From Acorus gramineus (taxonomy: Eukaryota > Streptophyta > Magnoliopsida > Acorales > Acoraceae), in the NCBI GenBank assembly GCA_030737835.1, contig CM060853.1, positions 21,014,895-21,078,894 of the forward strand: a DNA stretch of 64,000 bases, written 5' to 3'. Below, piece by piece: positions 19,098 through 31,716 of the stretch. Under the pieces are notes generated by a model. The model was not told the DNA's origin. It was given only the letters and a program-made list of their open reading frames with translations, and searched no databases. How positions within the stretch are numbered: position 1 is the first letter of the stretch; each line of letters starts with the position of its first letter. A program made the translations under genes and the position numbers.

Positions 19098-19116
19098 CCC
19101 CCCCCCCCCCCCCCCC
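19098..19116. repeat. 19-bp poly-C tract
   Basis: An uninterrupted run of 19 C in AT-rich intergenic DNA, followed by AAATAAATC. Confidence 0.9.
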
Positions 19117-19170
19117 AAATAAATCATTCCATGTTAAAGTTAGAATCGACAAATCATAATTCACTTTGTT

Positions 19171-19392
19171 GTTGTTGTTGTTTTTTTTTTTGAGATATCG
19201 GATGGACTTCCGTGACTGACTTTACGATCGAGTTAGGAAGGCTACCTCTGCTTGTTTGTCCCGGTCCCATAGAAAATTCTTTCGAATAATCGCCAACAAA
19301 CAGGTGGGTAAGTCAGCGTCAAGACTCGAATCCAAGACCTACCCTTAAGACAGGTAAGTCCTGAACCGTTGTACTAAGAGCACTGGGGACTC
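19171..19392 (-). mobile_element. Complete tRNA-derived SINE with target-site duplications
   Basis: Read on the minus strand, this 222-bp element starts GAGTCCCCAGTGCTCTTAG and carries an RNA polymerase III A box, TAGTACAACGG (19366-19376). The B box, GGATTCGAGTC (19323-19333), lies about 33 bp further on; this is the internal promoter layout of a tRNA-derived SINE. It ends with a poly-A run passing into CAACAACAAC. Perfect 13-bp direct repeats AATTCACTTTGTT flank it (19158-19170 and 19393-19405), the mark of LINE-assisted insertion. It encodes no protein. I cannot name the SINE family or the parent tRNA. Confidence 0.88.
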
Positions 19393-19405
19393 AATTCACT
19401 TTGTT

Positions 19406-22400
19406 TCAAAACAACAATGCCTGACTTTATTTTCTAGAGATATACTCGAAACATATAATAATTTACAAAGGTTCAACTGGATTAGGGGGACGTGACATAT
19501 GTTTTTGATATTATCCATTGTAGGCTAGCTTTTACTTATAATCACAAAAGAAATCAACTAAACTAACTTGGCATAAAATGTTGAATGCATTTCAATGTTT
19601 TTTAGATAGCATTTGAAAGTAAGTTTGAACAATAATTTTGTTACTTAAAACAACTTTTGAAAATATTTTTTTCATCAACCATACTTTTGTTAGATAAAGA
19701 TTTCTCTATACTTGAAACTGTTTTTTATACTTATACAAACAATTTCTTGCTTTCTTCATAAACTAAGTCTCCTGTGAAAATTTGATAAGTTTGAATTAAA
19801 CATGATTCTTGTAAAAATAAAATTAAAACATTGTAAAATGTGTTTGGACAATTTTTGAAGTTTAACTTTTTATAAGAATCATGTTTAATTGAACCCGTTT
19901 CCAAACATCTCCAATGGTTCTAGCTGTTTAAGAAAGTAAAAAAAAAGTCTTTGAGTACTCAACCATTTTTTTTTTATATAAATCTAACAACTTGAAAAGC
20001 TATTTTTAAAAATCACTTTAAATGAAAAAGCAGTTTTCAAATCCGTATCTAAATCCCACCTTCAAAAGATAAGAAGCATTGCTGCAAGACAAGTGGGAAT
20101 CTCATATGCCCACCACCCACAAAAGACCAGTAAAATGAGAGAAGAACAATATATATTGCATGAAACGCTAAAGAAACTCTGGTACTTCTACTCAAGAAAA
20201 TCCGTTTCCAAGTCAACCAGTGGGGGAAGTTGGAAACTTTTTTTTTATATATAATATAAAATAACTTGAAAACAGGAGCACTAGATCTTAGTCAAAAGTG
20301 GAGCACACTTTAATAAGTCTAATAATGCACATAAGTGGATCTCGAAAACACACATCTATACTATACTTTAAACAACAATGGTGGGATCTAGTTGGACTGC
20401 AAACTGAATATGATAACACAGATATTAAGTGAAGGTGTAAGCGAGAGTTTCATTATAAATGATAAAAAATAACAGTGCTTTAGTGCAGGTTTAGATAGTA
20501 TTGTTTAATGTGTTTGAAGTGAACGGCCTATCAGATGCCATGGAGATGGATGACACGTGATGGTAGAATATAGAATAGACTACTCACGAGCAAAACATGA
20601 TAAAAAAATATAGTGGAAAATTTTGTTGTCCAAATCACTGTTCAAATATAAATTGATAATCAACATAGAAGTTGGTTCCTACTTCCTAGTGTGGAGGAAG
20701 GCATGCCCGACCAATCAAACTCTCCACACTAATCCACTATTAACACATCCTCTAATCAAGTCCAATCCCATCACTTATTAACACATTAACACTTTTGTTT
20801 TTACATAGAATAAAAGTCAAGTAGGAAATATGATGTAGAACAGGTGGCCTTCTTGGAGCGATGAACTCGAAAGGGTCTATTTTTGAGATTTTCAAATAAT
20901 TATAGAAAAATCGGCTAGTAAAAATCAAGTGTCTCGAACTCGGAATCGGCTAAAATTTTTATAGAGCTAGATATCAAAGAGGTCTTCAAAAGTTGTCGCT
21001 ATGCCACAACGCTCACTTACTTTTCCATTTTTTTCTAATTTTTGGCATTCAAAATGACATTTTTTGCTTTTTTTTTTTTTTTGTAACTTTTTAGATTTTG
21101 AATATTTTTATCATAAATTTGATTTTAATAATATTCGAGAATCTCCTAGGATCCTGAAAAATTAGTTATAACAAACTTCCATTTTTATTTTTTTTAGTAA
21201 TTTTTAATCAGTGTAAAATGGATATTTGTAATTTAGGATTTTTAGCTTTGATTAATATATTTTTTAGAATTTTTTTTTCTTTAGAATTATGAGTTTTTTG
21301 AAGGATCTTAACACTTATTAAATTTTATTTAATTTTTTCGCTGTGTTAAAATAGAATATGATATAACTTATCCTTAGAAAATTACACCGTTTTATTCATT
21401 AGTTATCCTCAAAATTCTAAATTGTTTTGTTGACTTGATTTTTCGTGTGTGTAATGTTTGGCTAGAATTTAGGATTTGATAGATGTGAGTGCGATGTATA
21501 GTTTATACTAGGAAAAGTCATTTGACGTACTTCAAATACAAGATAATTTATCCATGCTATTTTAATATCCCATGGAATTGAGAGCGATGTTGAATTTTTA
21601 TAAATTAAAAAAGTATATATTTTCATTAATAGGTAAACATATAACTTTTAGAAAATTTAGAACTACAAAACTGATTGCACAAATGATTGATGTAATATTG
21701 AATTTTCAATAATGTGAAACTTCACTGCTCTTATAGGATGACATTATTTGATGTGTAATTTAGTCGAATGTATTTAATTTTGAGTCATATATGTTATAAG
21801 GCAATCCAAAGAGTATTGTATGTATAGTTTAGTGAAATGTATCTAATTTTGATTTATATATGTCTTAAGGCATGCAATCCAAGAAATACTAGATTCTTAG
21901 ACAATGGTAGATGTGTATACACACATTTTATATAAGTCTGTGGAGCCTTTTACACACACAAACGTGGCCTTTTTTTATCAATGATCAAAATTGCATATTC
22001 ATCTCTATTTTTATAATATTCTTTAAAAATTTACTCCCACATTAAAAAATTACTTCAAACACTTCAACATAATAAATGTTGAGATATGATTATTTAATGA
22101 GACTGAGGTCTCATTTAAATCTACAACAGGGCAAATAGGGCAAATTATACGATAGAAAATTCCTTATAACATCATTGTAGATCCAAACAAAAGCCTAACA
22201 TCTGTGTTTGAAAATGAAAAACAATAATCTTAGTTAAAAAAATTATTCACGTTTAAGAAACCCCAAAACAATACTTCTCCACCTCCCCTCGTTTAACCGG
22301 ATGCAAAGTTCTAAATTTTCAAATCCTAATCTTAGATGCCAATGTATGCAGAGTTCTAAATTTTCAAATTCGTATCTTAAATGCATGTATGCGATATCTA

Positions 22401-22422
22401 ACCCCTCATACTATTGTTGATA
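19406..22422. other. AT-rich intergenic DNA, no gene seen
   Basis: Three kilobases without a frame resembling a protein. 20820-21010 is slightly more complex (phrases such as GGCCTTCTTGGAGCGATGAA) and could be an old repeat piece. No termini were found. Confidence 0.5.
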
Positions 22423-22430
22423 GGGCTGGT

Positions 22431-22834
22431 AAATGAACCAAGCCGTTTGAGCTCGGCTTGTGCTTGACTCAGTTTAAACTCGTTTAATTAGACAAATGAA
22501 TGAGTTTGAACAATTTTTAAAGTTCGGTTAGGCTCGAGACCTGGATCAAACTTCATTTTGTGTTCAAACTCGACTCGTTTGTGTTATAAAAAACTTTGTT
22601 AAAGCTTGAATCAACTCTTTTATAAATTCAGAACATTAAATCAATATAAAGTTATGCTCATTTAGGCTCATGAACTTGACTCATTTAGATTAAAAATTTA
22701 TTTTCAACCCCTAAAAACTCTAAAATGAAGAAGAATGCTAGGCTCGTTGAGGCTCGTGAGCTCGGCTTGGCTCAACTCATTTATAAACTAGTCAAGCTTG
22801 AACATGTCAAAGCTCGGCTCGTTTACCACCCTTA
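22431..22834. mobile_element. hAT-type MITE with 8-bp target duplication
   Basis: 404 bp, non-coding. The left end reads TAGGGCTGGTAAATGAACCA; the right end, reversed, reads TAAGGGTGGTAAACGAGCCG. ATTGTTGA is duplicated perfectly at 22423-22430 and 22835-22842. An 8-bp duplication with these GGTAAACGAGCCGAGC-type ends is typical of hAT non-autonomous elements of plants. Sub-terminal copies of GAGCTCGGCTTG occur in both arms. Confidence 0.85.
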
Positions 22835-22949
22835 ATTGTTGAAAATTTATTAGATAAATTTGTTCGGCCTGTCTGAGTCCAATAACATCGTCGAGTCATT
22901 GGGTGGGTCATTGTATCCGACGCGAACTTAATAACAGGAGAGGTTATGG

Positions 22950-23973
22950 TCCGTTTGGTTTCAAGTATTTTAAAATCATATGAAATTTGTTTACGTGGAT
23001 TAGATTTTCCTGAAAAATGAAATCTAAAAAATCTCATGTTTGGTGACATTGAAAATATTTTATCGAAAGTAATTTTTTGTTGTTTGTTTCTCTAAAATTA
23101 TTTACAATATATTGTTAAAATATGCATATGATAATATCATGATATGAATACATAAAAAGTCTTTTTAAAGTTTCAATGATTTTTTAAAACAATTCAATCA
23201 TTTTCAATACTATATATTTTAGTGGTAGTTTATAAGATCATTGGATATTAAAGATATCGTAAATCCCTATTAATCCTTTTTTTATTTGACTGAGTAATTT
23301 GGATAATATTAAGAACAAATTCAGATCAAATATAAATTTTAAATAGTGTTATATATATCCTAAAAATCTTATGAATCAAATCATATCATATTTAAATTTA
23401 AACCCAAAATCTTATCAATTTTACTACTATAATTTTGTTAAAGTTTTCTACGAGATCAAGATTACAGATTAATATTTAAGTTAGATATAAAATTGAAATA
23501 GATTTAATGTATTTTAGTTACATCTATAAAGTATTATGAATAAAACCATATTTATAATTTAAACCTTATATACCAGAAAAAATGTATAAATTTTTACAAA
23601 CATTGTAAAAAATTCCAATAAAACATATTGGGTTTTTTTATAATGTAGTTTATTTAAAATAAATTTAAATTGAAGATAAAATTTAAATAAATTTCAATTA
23701 AAGGATAAAGGATAAAAGATAAAAGAGGTAAATTTAAAATAAAACATAAAAGACATAAAAAAATAAAAAGATAAAAAACAAATAATATAAAAGAGATGAT
23801 TCTAGAAAACGACATACCTACTCATTTTTCCACTTCCATTTTCAGGATTTAAGGGCACTTATGAAAATGAGTCCCCTTTAACTCTTTTTTTTAAGTTTTC
23901 AAACATTCATTCTGAAACTACTTTTATCGAAAACTAAAACAGATTGATATTTTACTTTAAAACAAACGGACCC
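22950..23973. mobile_element. Non-coding terminal-inverted-repeat element of about 1 kb
   Basis: The left end reads TGGTCCGTTTGGTTTCAAGT and the right end, reversed, AGGGTCCGTTTGTTTTAAAG. The interior is very AT-rich and non-coding. Both ends adjoin TA, but the duplication is too short to assign a superfamily. Confidence 0.5.
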
Positions 23974-23979
23974 TATACG

Positions 23980-24785
23980 AAAACAATATGTCCAGCAGTA
24001 TGTTTGTAATCCATATCGTTTTTGTTTTTTTTAAAAATATATATACTCTCACATTAAAATACATATTATTTTGAAATGAATTATATACTAAGAAATAATA
24101 ATATAACTTTTTTATTTAAAAAAAAAAATTAGTTTATATATTACAATAGAATATTATATATTACGATATTGTATTATATATTATGCTATCATTGTATATA
24201 GGATTACAAAACGAGCATTCAGGTTATATATGCACTCAGGCCCGTTTGAATGCACGGTGGGCCAGATTCCGCATTCGAAAAGCTGTCAAAACAAGTGAGA
24301 TAGATTTCATTCTGCAGTGAAAAAGCCCACACAATACCACTAAATGTTATCACTTTTGTGTTCGCTCCACACCGCGTCCCCAAATCAATTTTTCTTGATT
24401 TTCAAAAGCCTGGAAAATAAGATTCTCCGATGTGAGGTTTAAATCCCTGGCTTTTTAGTACGCGGGCGTCTCCACAGCGCATCCACAAGTTACTAATGCA
24501 ATATGTGAACATCTAACAATATATATATACATACTATCTCCGTATATGTTTTATAGTTTTTTTTATTAAAAATATATATATTTTATTATGAAAAACATAA
24601 AAAAACTTAAATTTAATTTATATGAATATGTATATCACTGTCAAGGCTCAATGATAACGTAGTATATCACTTTTACTTCACCAAATCTCTAATTGGTTGT
24701 TTGCTGAGTTATTAAGTTTTTCAAGTTTTTAAACATTCTGTATCCCCAGAGTCTTGACAGTTGACATCTTTTTCCATATCAAATT
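23980..24785. other. Intergenic DNA, no gene seen
   Basis: A GC-richer patch at 24240-24490 begins AGGCCCGTTTGAATGC, a phrase common at MITE ends, but no matching right end was found. Nothing else is recognisable. Confidence 0.4.
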
Positions 24786-24789
24786 ACAT

Positions 24790-25010
24790 TATGAGCGCTG
24801 ATACACACAGTCCGTTTTACAGTCTGTTTTGTAACCTTTTATGTTATGGTAACGTAGTATATACGACACTATCATAGTATACAACTCAAATTTTTTTTTT
24901 TTCATTTTTTCACAATGAAAAAAATAAACTAATGTATTTCAGTATATACTTTATTTTATATAATAATATTTACTTCAAATGGTGAGTGCATGATTAAAAA
25001 AAAATATAAA
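24790..25010 (+). mobile_element. MITE family A, copy 1
   Basis: Shares an ordered series of phrases with 62165-62400 (same strand) and with the reverse complement of 51770-51985. The order is a GATACAC/AATATACTCAGT-type end, then CAGTCCGTTTTA, then TTATG-rich text with CTATCATAGT, then TATACTTTATTTTATATAA. Non-coding. Exact ends are uncertain. Confidence 0.5.
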
Positions 25011-25019
25011 AAATAGACT

Positions 25020-26652
25020 TTACTAAATGGGGCTGCGTGTATTTTTTCCATTGCTTTATACATTAAGTGGGCTGCAGTGATGGGCCTTGAGCTTTATTGT
25101 GTTTAACTCGTCCCTGTGGTCTTTCTAAAAAAAAAAAAAAATGTTATTTCACTCAGTTTTTTATAGTAAAAAATGCAGTCATATATATTTCATTAGAAAT
25201 TCAGTGAATCATATATATTATTATACTTATTAAAAATAAACTTATTTAATTCATAATGAAACGATATACACTTTTTATTAAAATATATATTTCATTAAAA
25301 TGATATTTAATATTTTAAAAAAAATTAAAAATATGTACCATCTGAATTTTAGTCAGCAAAAATGATTGAGTTTAATATTTTCTTTAATAAATAGATTGTG
25401 TGACTCATCAAAACTCTTGTACCAATTAATTTTTTCCACCACCACGTATAGGTGAACGAATTAGCCGAAAATATGTCTTTCTTGCTACGTGGAATACCAA
25501 AAGATGAGCAGACAAGTATTGGGACATAAAAAGACACCATATGTAAATGAGTGGATGTTACTTCCACCAATTAATCTACACATTTTTTTGGCAGTACTGC
25601 TTCAGCATTTAATGAGAGAGAAGATCGACATATACCTAACTCACCTAAACAAGTAACAAGCCCCAAAAGTCTTCCCTTTCCAAACCCATCTCCATTAATG
25701 AAGAAATTCAAAAAAAAAATCTCAAACATATAAAGAAGAAGATGGTGAGCAGAAGAAGTGCCACTGTCAATGGAAAACTTCGCCGGGAAGGGTGTTTTTA
25801 AAGCTGTATTTGTACTTTAAAACAAGCTGTAAAAATCTGCTTAAGCGTACTTTGTTATTTTTGTCTATGCAGGCATCTCCATCACGTGAAAAAATAAAAA
25901 AAAAAAGCATGGCAAAGTAGAGCTGGAACGAATAATATAAAGTTTTGTTTTCATCATTCCTGGTGGATCAAGAGATTGATAATTCAACAAACATTTAACG
26001 TGCAAAAATTATACATGTCTTTTAGTGGTGGAGGGAAGAAAACAAATTTTGGCAAACATAATGGAGATTGGGTTCCACAGCATGGGCCTCTTGTTCTACT
26101 TTAATCGATTCCATGCATAAGGTATTCATTTTTCCTCTCTGAATTAGACAAAGAAAACGTCACAAATGAAAATGTTAAACACCTTAAAAGAGAGGTCACT
26201 TGTTTCGTTCGGTCTGAAAATTATCTATGCACATGTGAAGGTTCATCATTTCATTCGCCATTAATAAAATTATATGTTGGGTGCACAGTTGCAACTTGCA
26301 AGTTCAGCAGCCTTTAAAGCATTTCTCACTAAGCAACAAAACTGTCCCACTTCCTGCTCTCAATCATTCAGACATTCATGATGGAATGTCTGATAAAAAT
26401 TCAGTTTTTTGGTCTCTTAAATCATCCCCAGCGATTCAAATAACTGTTACATCGATCGAATTTGAACGTGAATACATACATGAACTTAAAACCTACCAAA
26501 AACATCACTACCCCTACATCTCAAGATTTGAAAATACGAGCCCTGGAGGAATTACATGCCTGAACACCTAAAAATTGCATCTTTAAAGCAAGTGTAAAGA
26601 ACAAACAATCCATCTCCTTTGGAGAGTGCCAAACTGAAAAAAAAAACTTCAT
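25020..26652. other. Intergenic DNA downstream of the TMKL1-type gene
   Basis: No gene is recognised. A very short frame at 25742-25801 (MVSRRSATVNGKLRREGCF) follows purine-rich text but matches no peptide family I know. The last few hundred bases probably include the 3' untranslated region of the receptor gene. Confidence 0.4.
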
Positions 26653-29641
26653 TTAACCAAGTCGTGGCGTCCCAATTTCGCTCCGAATCTCCGCCGGGCT
26701 GTACAAGGCTGATCGGTTCCTCGGTCTGTTCTCCTCCAGTTGCTTAACCACCTCGCCCATGTCGGGCCGGACCGAATCCACTGGAGCACAGCAACCCATT
26801 GCGAGCTTCAAAGCCTGGACAAGCCCCTCCTCCATTGGGCTCCTTATCCCCTTCAAGAGCTCCACATCAAACACCTCCATCGTTGTCTCCTCCAACACCG
26901 CGGCCTTCACCAGCGAGGGCAGGTCAAGCGTCTCGCCAGTCCTTGCGTCCCTCCCGGGCTTCTTCCCAAGCAGGATCTCTAAGAGGAGGATCCCGAATGA
27001 GTAAACATCGGTCCTCGGACTGCAGCGCTTCATTTTCTGGAGCTCGGGGGCCTTGTAGCCGTCCGATTTGGCTGCGGAGACGATCTCGTCCGCGATGGTG
27101 GGGACCATCAGCTTGTCGAGCCCGTATTCTGTGATCCTGGCGACGAAGAACTCATCAACGAGGATGTTCTTGGAACGCACGTTCCCGTGGACGATGGGGG
27201 TCTCTTGGCCCATGTGGAGATGGGCCAGACCACGGGCTACGCCCAGGGCGATCTTGTGCCGGCGGGGCCAGCTCAGCATAGTCTTTCCTCCCCTGGTCTC
27301 TGTACCACAAAAAATAAATGCAAAGTCTGAATTAGAATATATGAATTGACCGTGCTTGCATCTGAGAAATTGATTCATAGCTTGGTATCAGAACGAGTCA
27401 TATCAGCTATGTACAGAGAAATGGATTTTGAATGCTTGTGCAAGTTGTCAAAGATTTTGAACTAATCTGTTTTTAAAATAGAGATAGAAGAATATGTGAG
27501 GTTTGGCATAACAGTTTTGATTTTCAAAATTACACTTAAGTGGGCTCCAAAGATTTATCCGTTGCAAATGTTTCACTAAGTACAATTAATATTATTATAA
27601 ACAAACTCATTCAATGCACAGATTACGGGAACCCAAGGAAGAAACAGGAGAAGTGTGGGTTTCTTCTGATATATCTGAATTTTGATTCAAATAATATGTG
27701 GGGTCTGTTGGAGTGCTTGAATATGATACCCTATTGCAAGCAGCATAGATTGTTGTTATATGAATGTTTTCAAACAGTGAGACAGGGTGGGTTCATTGAA
27801 CCACCGGCTGATCACTAACCTCATTCAATGAATGAGCAGTTTCGTTCATGCACTCAAAACCAGCAAACTATTGTTCTGCCTACGTATGTTCCCATCAATA
27901 TGTAGTATGCGATTATTCAACAAGATGAAATGGAAAAACTAAACAATAAAGGAACTGCAGGATGCACTGTATAACAATATGCAGGAACAGAAGTTTTTTT
28001 GGGGAGACTGTGAGTAAATAATTACATAAATACAGACCAGAATCCTGTTTTTCGGACCTGTACTGATGGAGAGAGTTGAAAAATGTTGCAATGAAAACAC
28101 GAAATTTTACACAAGTACACCCACATCAACAATCTCTACTAAATAAAGGAAAAGAATACATGAATGAAGAAAACCCAATTAAACCAAACAAATGAACATG
28201 AAGAAGAAACAAAGAAAGTAATTCAAAATGGACAAAGCATCTCAATATTTAGCAACCAAAACAACAGCAACATTGGAAAAATCCAAAGTTTAAGAAGCTC
28301 ACCGTGCAAGAGCTCATGGAGGGTCTTGTTGGGCAGGTAATCATAGATGAGAAGCTTCTCCCCCCTCTCGCCCTGATAGAACGCCCTGAGCGCGACCAAG
28401 TTCTCGTGCCGCGCCCGCCCAAGCTGCCTCACGACGGGGAGACAAGAAGCCCCGTCTCTGCAGCTCCCCTCCCTGAGAAGCCTCAACGCGATCGTCCCGC
28501 CGTCCGCCAGCTTCGCCTTATACACTGTCCCGTAGCTTGTCTTCTCCATGACCTGCCCCGTCGCGTTCAAGACCTCCTCGAGCGTCAGATGTTCGCCGCC
28601 TTGAAACACCACAAGCCGCCCGTCCCTCCCGTCGTCCTCCTGTTCGCCTGCCTCGTCCCCCTCTTCTTGCTTCCTCGCGTGGGCCTTCCTCCTCTGCACG
28701 AGCCCGATAGAGACAGAGGCCAACACGACAATCCCGGCCATCAATCCGATCACGATCCCGGCGACGGCTCCGGAGCTCAATCGGGAACCACCACCCACTC
28801 CATTGCCGCTCCCGATCAGGAGACCCGATCTCTGAAAGGCGGCCGCGCCGAACTTGGTCGTGGCCGGAAGTGACCCAGTGAAGTTGTTGAAGGAAAGGTT
28901 GAGTTTTTGGAGACTGTTCAACCCCAGAAGCGAAGGGGGGAAAGACCCAGAGAAGGAATTGCTCCCCAAATCAAGCTCCGTGAGATTGGTGAACTGGGTA
29001 GCGAAGTCCGAGGGGAGGTCGCCTCGGAATCCGTTCTCGCCGAGGTCCAGCACCTGGAGATTGGGACATGTGGAGTTGGGGAGGGCAGGGGAAGGGAGGG
29101 AGCCGGAGAGGTTGTTGTGGTGGAGGCGGAGGGAGACGAGTCGGTTGCAGAGGTTCCAGATCGACGGCGGGAGGGGCCCGGAGAGGAGGTTCCCTGTCAA
29201 ATCGACGGCGGAGATGGAGGGGGCGTTGCCGAGCTCGAGAGGGATGGGACCCACCAAGGAATTGACGCCGAGGAAGAGAGACTGGAGGGAGGAGAGCCGT
29301 CCGATCTCGGGAGGGATGGAACCGGAGAGGCCGGAGGCGGGGAGGCGGAGGGAGAGAAGGGAGAGGGAAGGGTCGCGGGAGAGGGAAAGGTTTGTCCTTG
29401 CGGGGTTGACGTCGCAGTTGAGGGGGTCGCCGTCGGAGAGGGACCATTGCAGGCCTCTCCAGGCGCAGAGAGGGGTGGAGAGGTTCCAGGTGGAGAGCTG
29501 GATGTTGGTGGTGGAGGAGGAGTTGCCTTGGAGAGAAGGCTTGATCTTGGTGAGGAGGAGAGAGACGTCTGGGGACTGGGAGGATGATGGGTTGGTGAGG
29601 ATGGAGAGGATGGTGAAGAGGGTGAGGAGAGTGGAAGCCAT
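26653..29641 (-). CDS. TMKL1: TMKL1-type LRR receptor-like pseudokinase, 2 exons
   Basis: A plasma-membrane LRR receptor-like protein whose kinase domain is predicted inactive, so it should act as a scaffold or co-receptor. Exon 1 is 28303-29641, exon 2 is 26653-27299; GT-AG, phase 1, 661 residues (Arabidopsis TMKL1 has about 674). The start is the first in-frame ATG, at 29641. Order of parts: signal peptide 1-21; N-terminal LRR cap with Trp52 and Cys59; LRRs about 95-260; transmembrane helix about 291-315, then QRRK; acidic juxtamembrane 326-340; kinase fold from about 350. The glycine loop is weak (SYGTVYKA), the VAIK lysine position is Arg387 (IALRLL), HRD is His484-Gly-Asn486, and DFG is Glu504-Tyr-Gly506. 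The match to TMKL1 is strong throughout (FQGGEHLTLEEVLNATGQVM, RHENLVALRAFYQG, the C-terminal ENRPRNRSALYSP). Unlike the Arabidopsis protein it has no LCG-x-PL-x-x-C cap after the LRRs; residues 266-286 are instead Gly/Ser-rich. Exon 1 is GC-rich. Confidence 0.95.
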
Positions 29642-29644
29642 TGG

Positions 29645-29960
29645 AGAGGTGGGAGAGAGAGAGAGAGTTTTGGGGGAGTTGGGGGGAAGCTCTGTTTTTG
29701 TGGTGTTTGGGGGAAGCAGAGGTTGGTGGGGGTAGGGTTTTGACTGGAGACTCAAGAGGACCACGGGTACTTTTGCATATTTTTTAAAGAGTGAGTTTTG
29801 CGTTTATTTTCGTTCTCTCGTGTTATTGAATTTTTTTTTTTAATTGTTTATAAAATATAATCTAATAAATTACATTAATTCTCCGTGTAGCGTGAAATAT
29901 AAGGTAAAAATAATGAAGAATAGATAAAAATAACTAAAAAAAAATTGTTTGTTTTGATAG
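29645..29960. other. 5' flank of the TMKL1-type gene
   Basis: Just upstream of the ATG the coding direction reads CT-rich (CTCTCTCTCTC near 29651-29662), typical of a plant leader. The frame stays open to a GTG at 29764, but no other ATG lies in that extension, so 29641 is preferred as the start. No clear TATA box was found. Confidence 0.4.
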
Positions 29961-29977
29961 AATAAGCTCTGATAGTT

Positions 29978-30260
29978 ATGTTTGGATAAGTTGGGATAAG
30001 GCATGATAACTATTCTAAGGAAATAGTGGAATTACTTATCAATGCTTATCTATGCCAATGGATAAAAATACAATTCTCTGTCATTTAAAAAAAATTATCT
30101 TACCTAACATAGTCACACAGATTCCAAAAACTGTCACATCTATCAAATCAATCATATATTTCTCACACTATTCCCAGAAGGTATAATTGTCATTTAAAAA
30201 ATCATAAACTCTTATCAAACATTTATTATTATTTTATCTAAGGTGAACCAAACATTAAAA
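29978..30260. mobile_element. Probable MITE
   Basis: The left end reads ATGTTTGGATAAGTTGGGAT and the right end, reversed, AATGTTTGGTTCACCTTAGA. The interior is AT-rich and non-coding. Only about ten terminal bases agree, and no clean duplication was found. Confidence 0.4.
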
Positions 30261-31419
30261 AAATTATTTTTACGTTTTCCAATGAGAATAACAAAAAAGA
30301 CAACAAAAAAAAAATTACTTATTCAATCTAGATTGTTATCTATTTTAATATACTTATCGAAAGCGAATAATCTAATATCATATTTCATACAGAGATAATT
30401 GTTTGATAATATATATTTGTAATAAAAAAAAGGGGGGAGAATAAAGCTAAGGATTAGCCAGCCAGGGGTAGGAGGCGTATGGGGGTTTGGTGGGTGTTTG
30501 TGCAGGAGTTTTCTTTTATTATTATAATGGTTGAAATGGGAATTGTTTATTTGATGGCGCACCTTTTTTGACGGGAAAAGTCGTCGTCGTCGACAGTGTC
30601 CTTTGGGTCTTGTCTGATCAGATTTCGTGAAGTGGGAAAAAAAAAATAACGTGAATGGGAACTGAAGATGAGTAGCGCTGGTTTTAATGGCACAGAATGT
30701 GGAGGGAGGCCGCTGTGTGAAACTCTCTAGTGTGATCTTTGACGCGTGGGCTTCCGCGGTCGATCAACCACTCTACCTACCATTGAAGCCATTGAAGTAC
30801 GACTTGATGCGTCACTTGCGCACTGGTAAGCAGGGGTAAACGAAAATGTTGGATAGCCAATTTTTTTTTACCACACATTTTTTTTTATTATAAAAAATAG
30901 ATTTTATTATTAGGATTTTATTACAGAATTTATCATATAAATCTAAATGAATCTCACCTCCTCAGGATTTATTGTCTCCTTTGTAGGACTTTAACTTCTC
31001 TCATCTATGTGATGTAATGTCTCCATTCTTAAATGCAAGTTTTGAACATTTCTCACATATTCTCTGAATGGGTATAAGTGCCTCTAAAGATGATCTCAGG
31101 TTTTTAAAATTGTTCACGCTTCTGTGGGTACCATTGATTGAGAGATTCTGGTCGACTTGCTGCTTGTGGCGGTCTAAGTTTTTCTGCCACAGTTCCTCGA
31201 TATATTGGAAATCAGTGGACAAGCAGACAAGTAAGAATTATAATCCTAAAATAAATTTTCGTGAAAAATTATAATACGTAATTGTATCTTATAAGTGAGA
31301 TCACGTATCTAATCATATACTTTATAAACAAACACCCACATATACATTAGAAAGAAAATTGGAATAAATGTAGAATTTGGCCTTTTAGCGTTCTTATCCT
31401 TAGAGAAGTATCAACATAA

Positions 31420-31716
31420 AAAAAAATTAGGATTTTTTATTTTTTAATCCCTGTAAACTATATGATTTAGTGATCAATCCCTCACTTCTTTATATTTTAA
31501 TTTAAGTCCTTAAATTTAAATGATATGTTTCTTATTAGTCTTTGGGAGGGACCTATCTCTAAATTATTTGGTTTTCTTTTTAGTCCTTTTGATAGACTAA
31601 AAAAGAACATATCCTTTAAATCTGGGGACTTAAATCGAAATATGAATAAACGAATGATCGATCACTAAATCATATAGTTTTGGAGGACATAAAAATAAAA
31701 AACCCAAAAATTTAAC
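31420..31716. mobile_element. Foldback MITE with inverted arms of about 110 bp
   Basis: The left arm contains AACTATATGATTTAGTGATC, then ATTTAAGTCC, then GATATGTT. The right arm repeats these in reverse complement, in the same order, over about 110 bp. Very little lies between the arms, so the whole 297-bp unit can fold on itself. No coding content. Superfamily undetermined. Confidence 0.75.

Noticed and set aside
19323-19376. tRNA gene suggested by A and B boxes
   Set aside because: No cloverleaf could be drawn. The poly-A tail and 13-bp duplications show that it is a SINE.
25742-25801. 19-residue frame after a purine-rich leader
   Set aside because: Too short and without a known peptide signature; a chance frame cannot be excluded.
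28304-29735. Long plus-strand frames opposite the TMKL1-type exon 1
   Set aside because: They are shadows of a GC-rich coding exon on the minus strand, low in complexity and without similarity to known proteins.
29642-29764. N-terminal extension of the TMKL1-type protein by 41 codons
   Set aside because: The extension has no ATG before 29641, begins at a GTG and is a CT-rich leader. The ATG at 29641 opens a good signal peptide.
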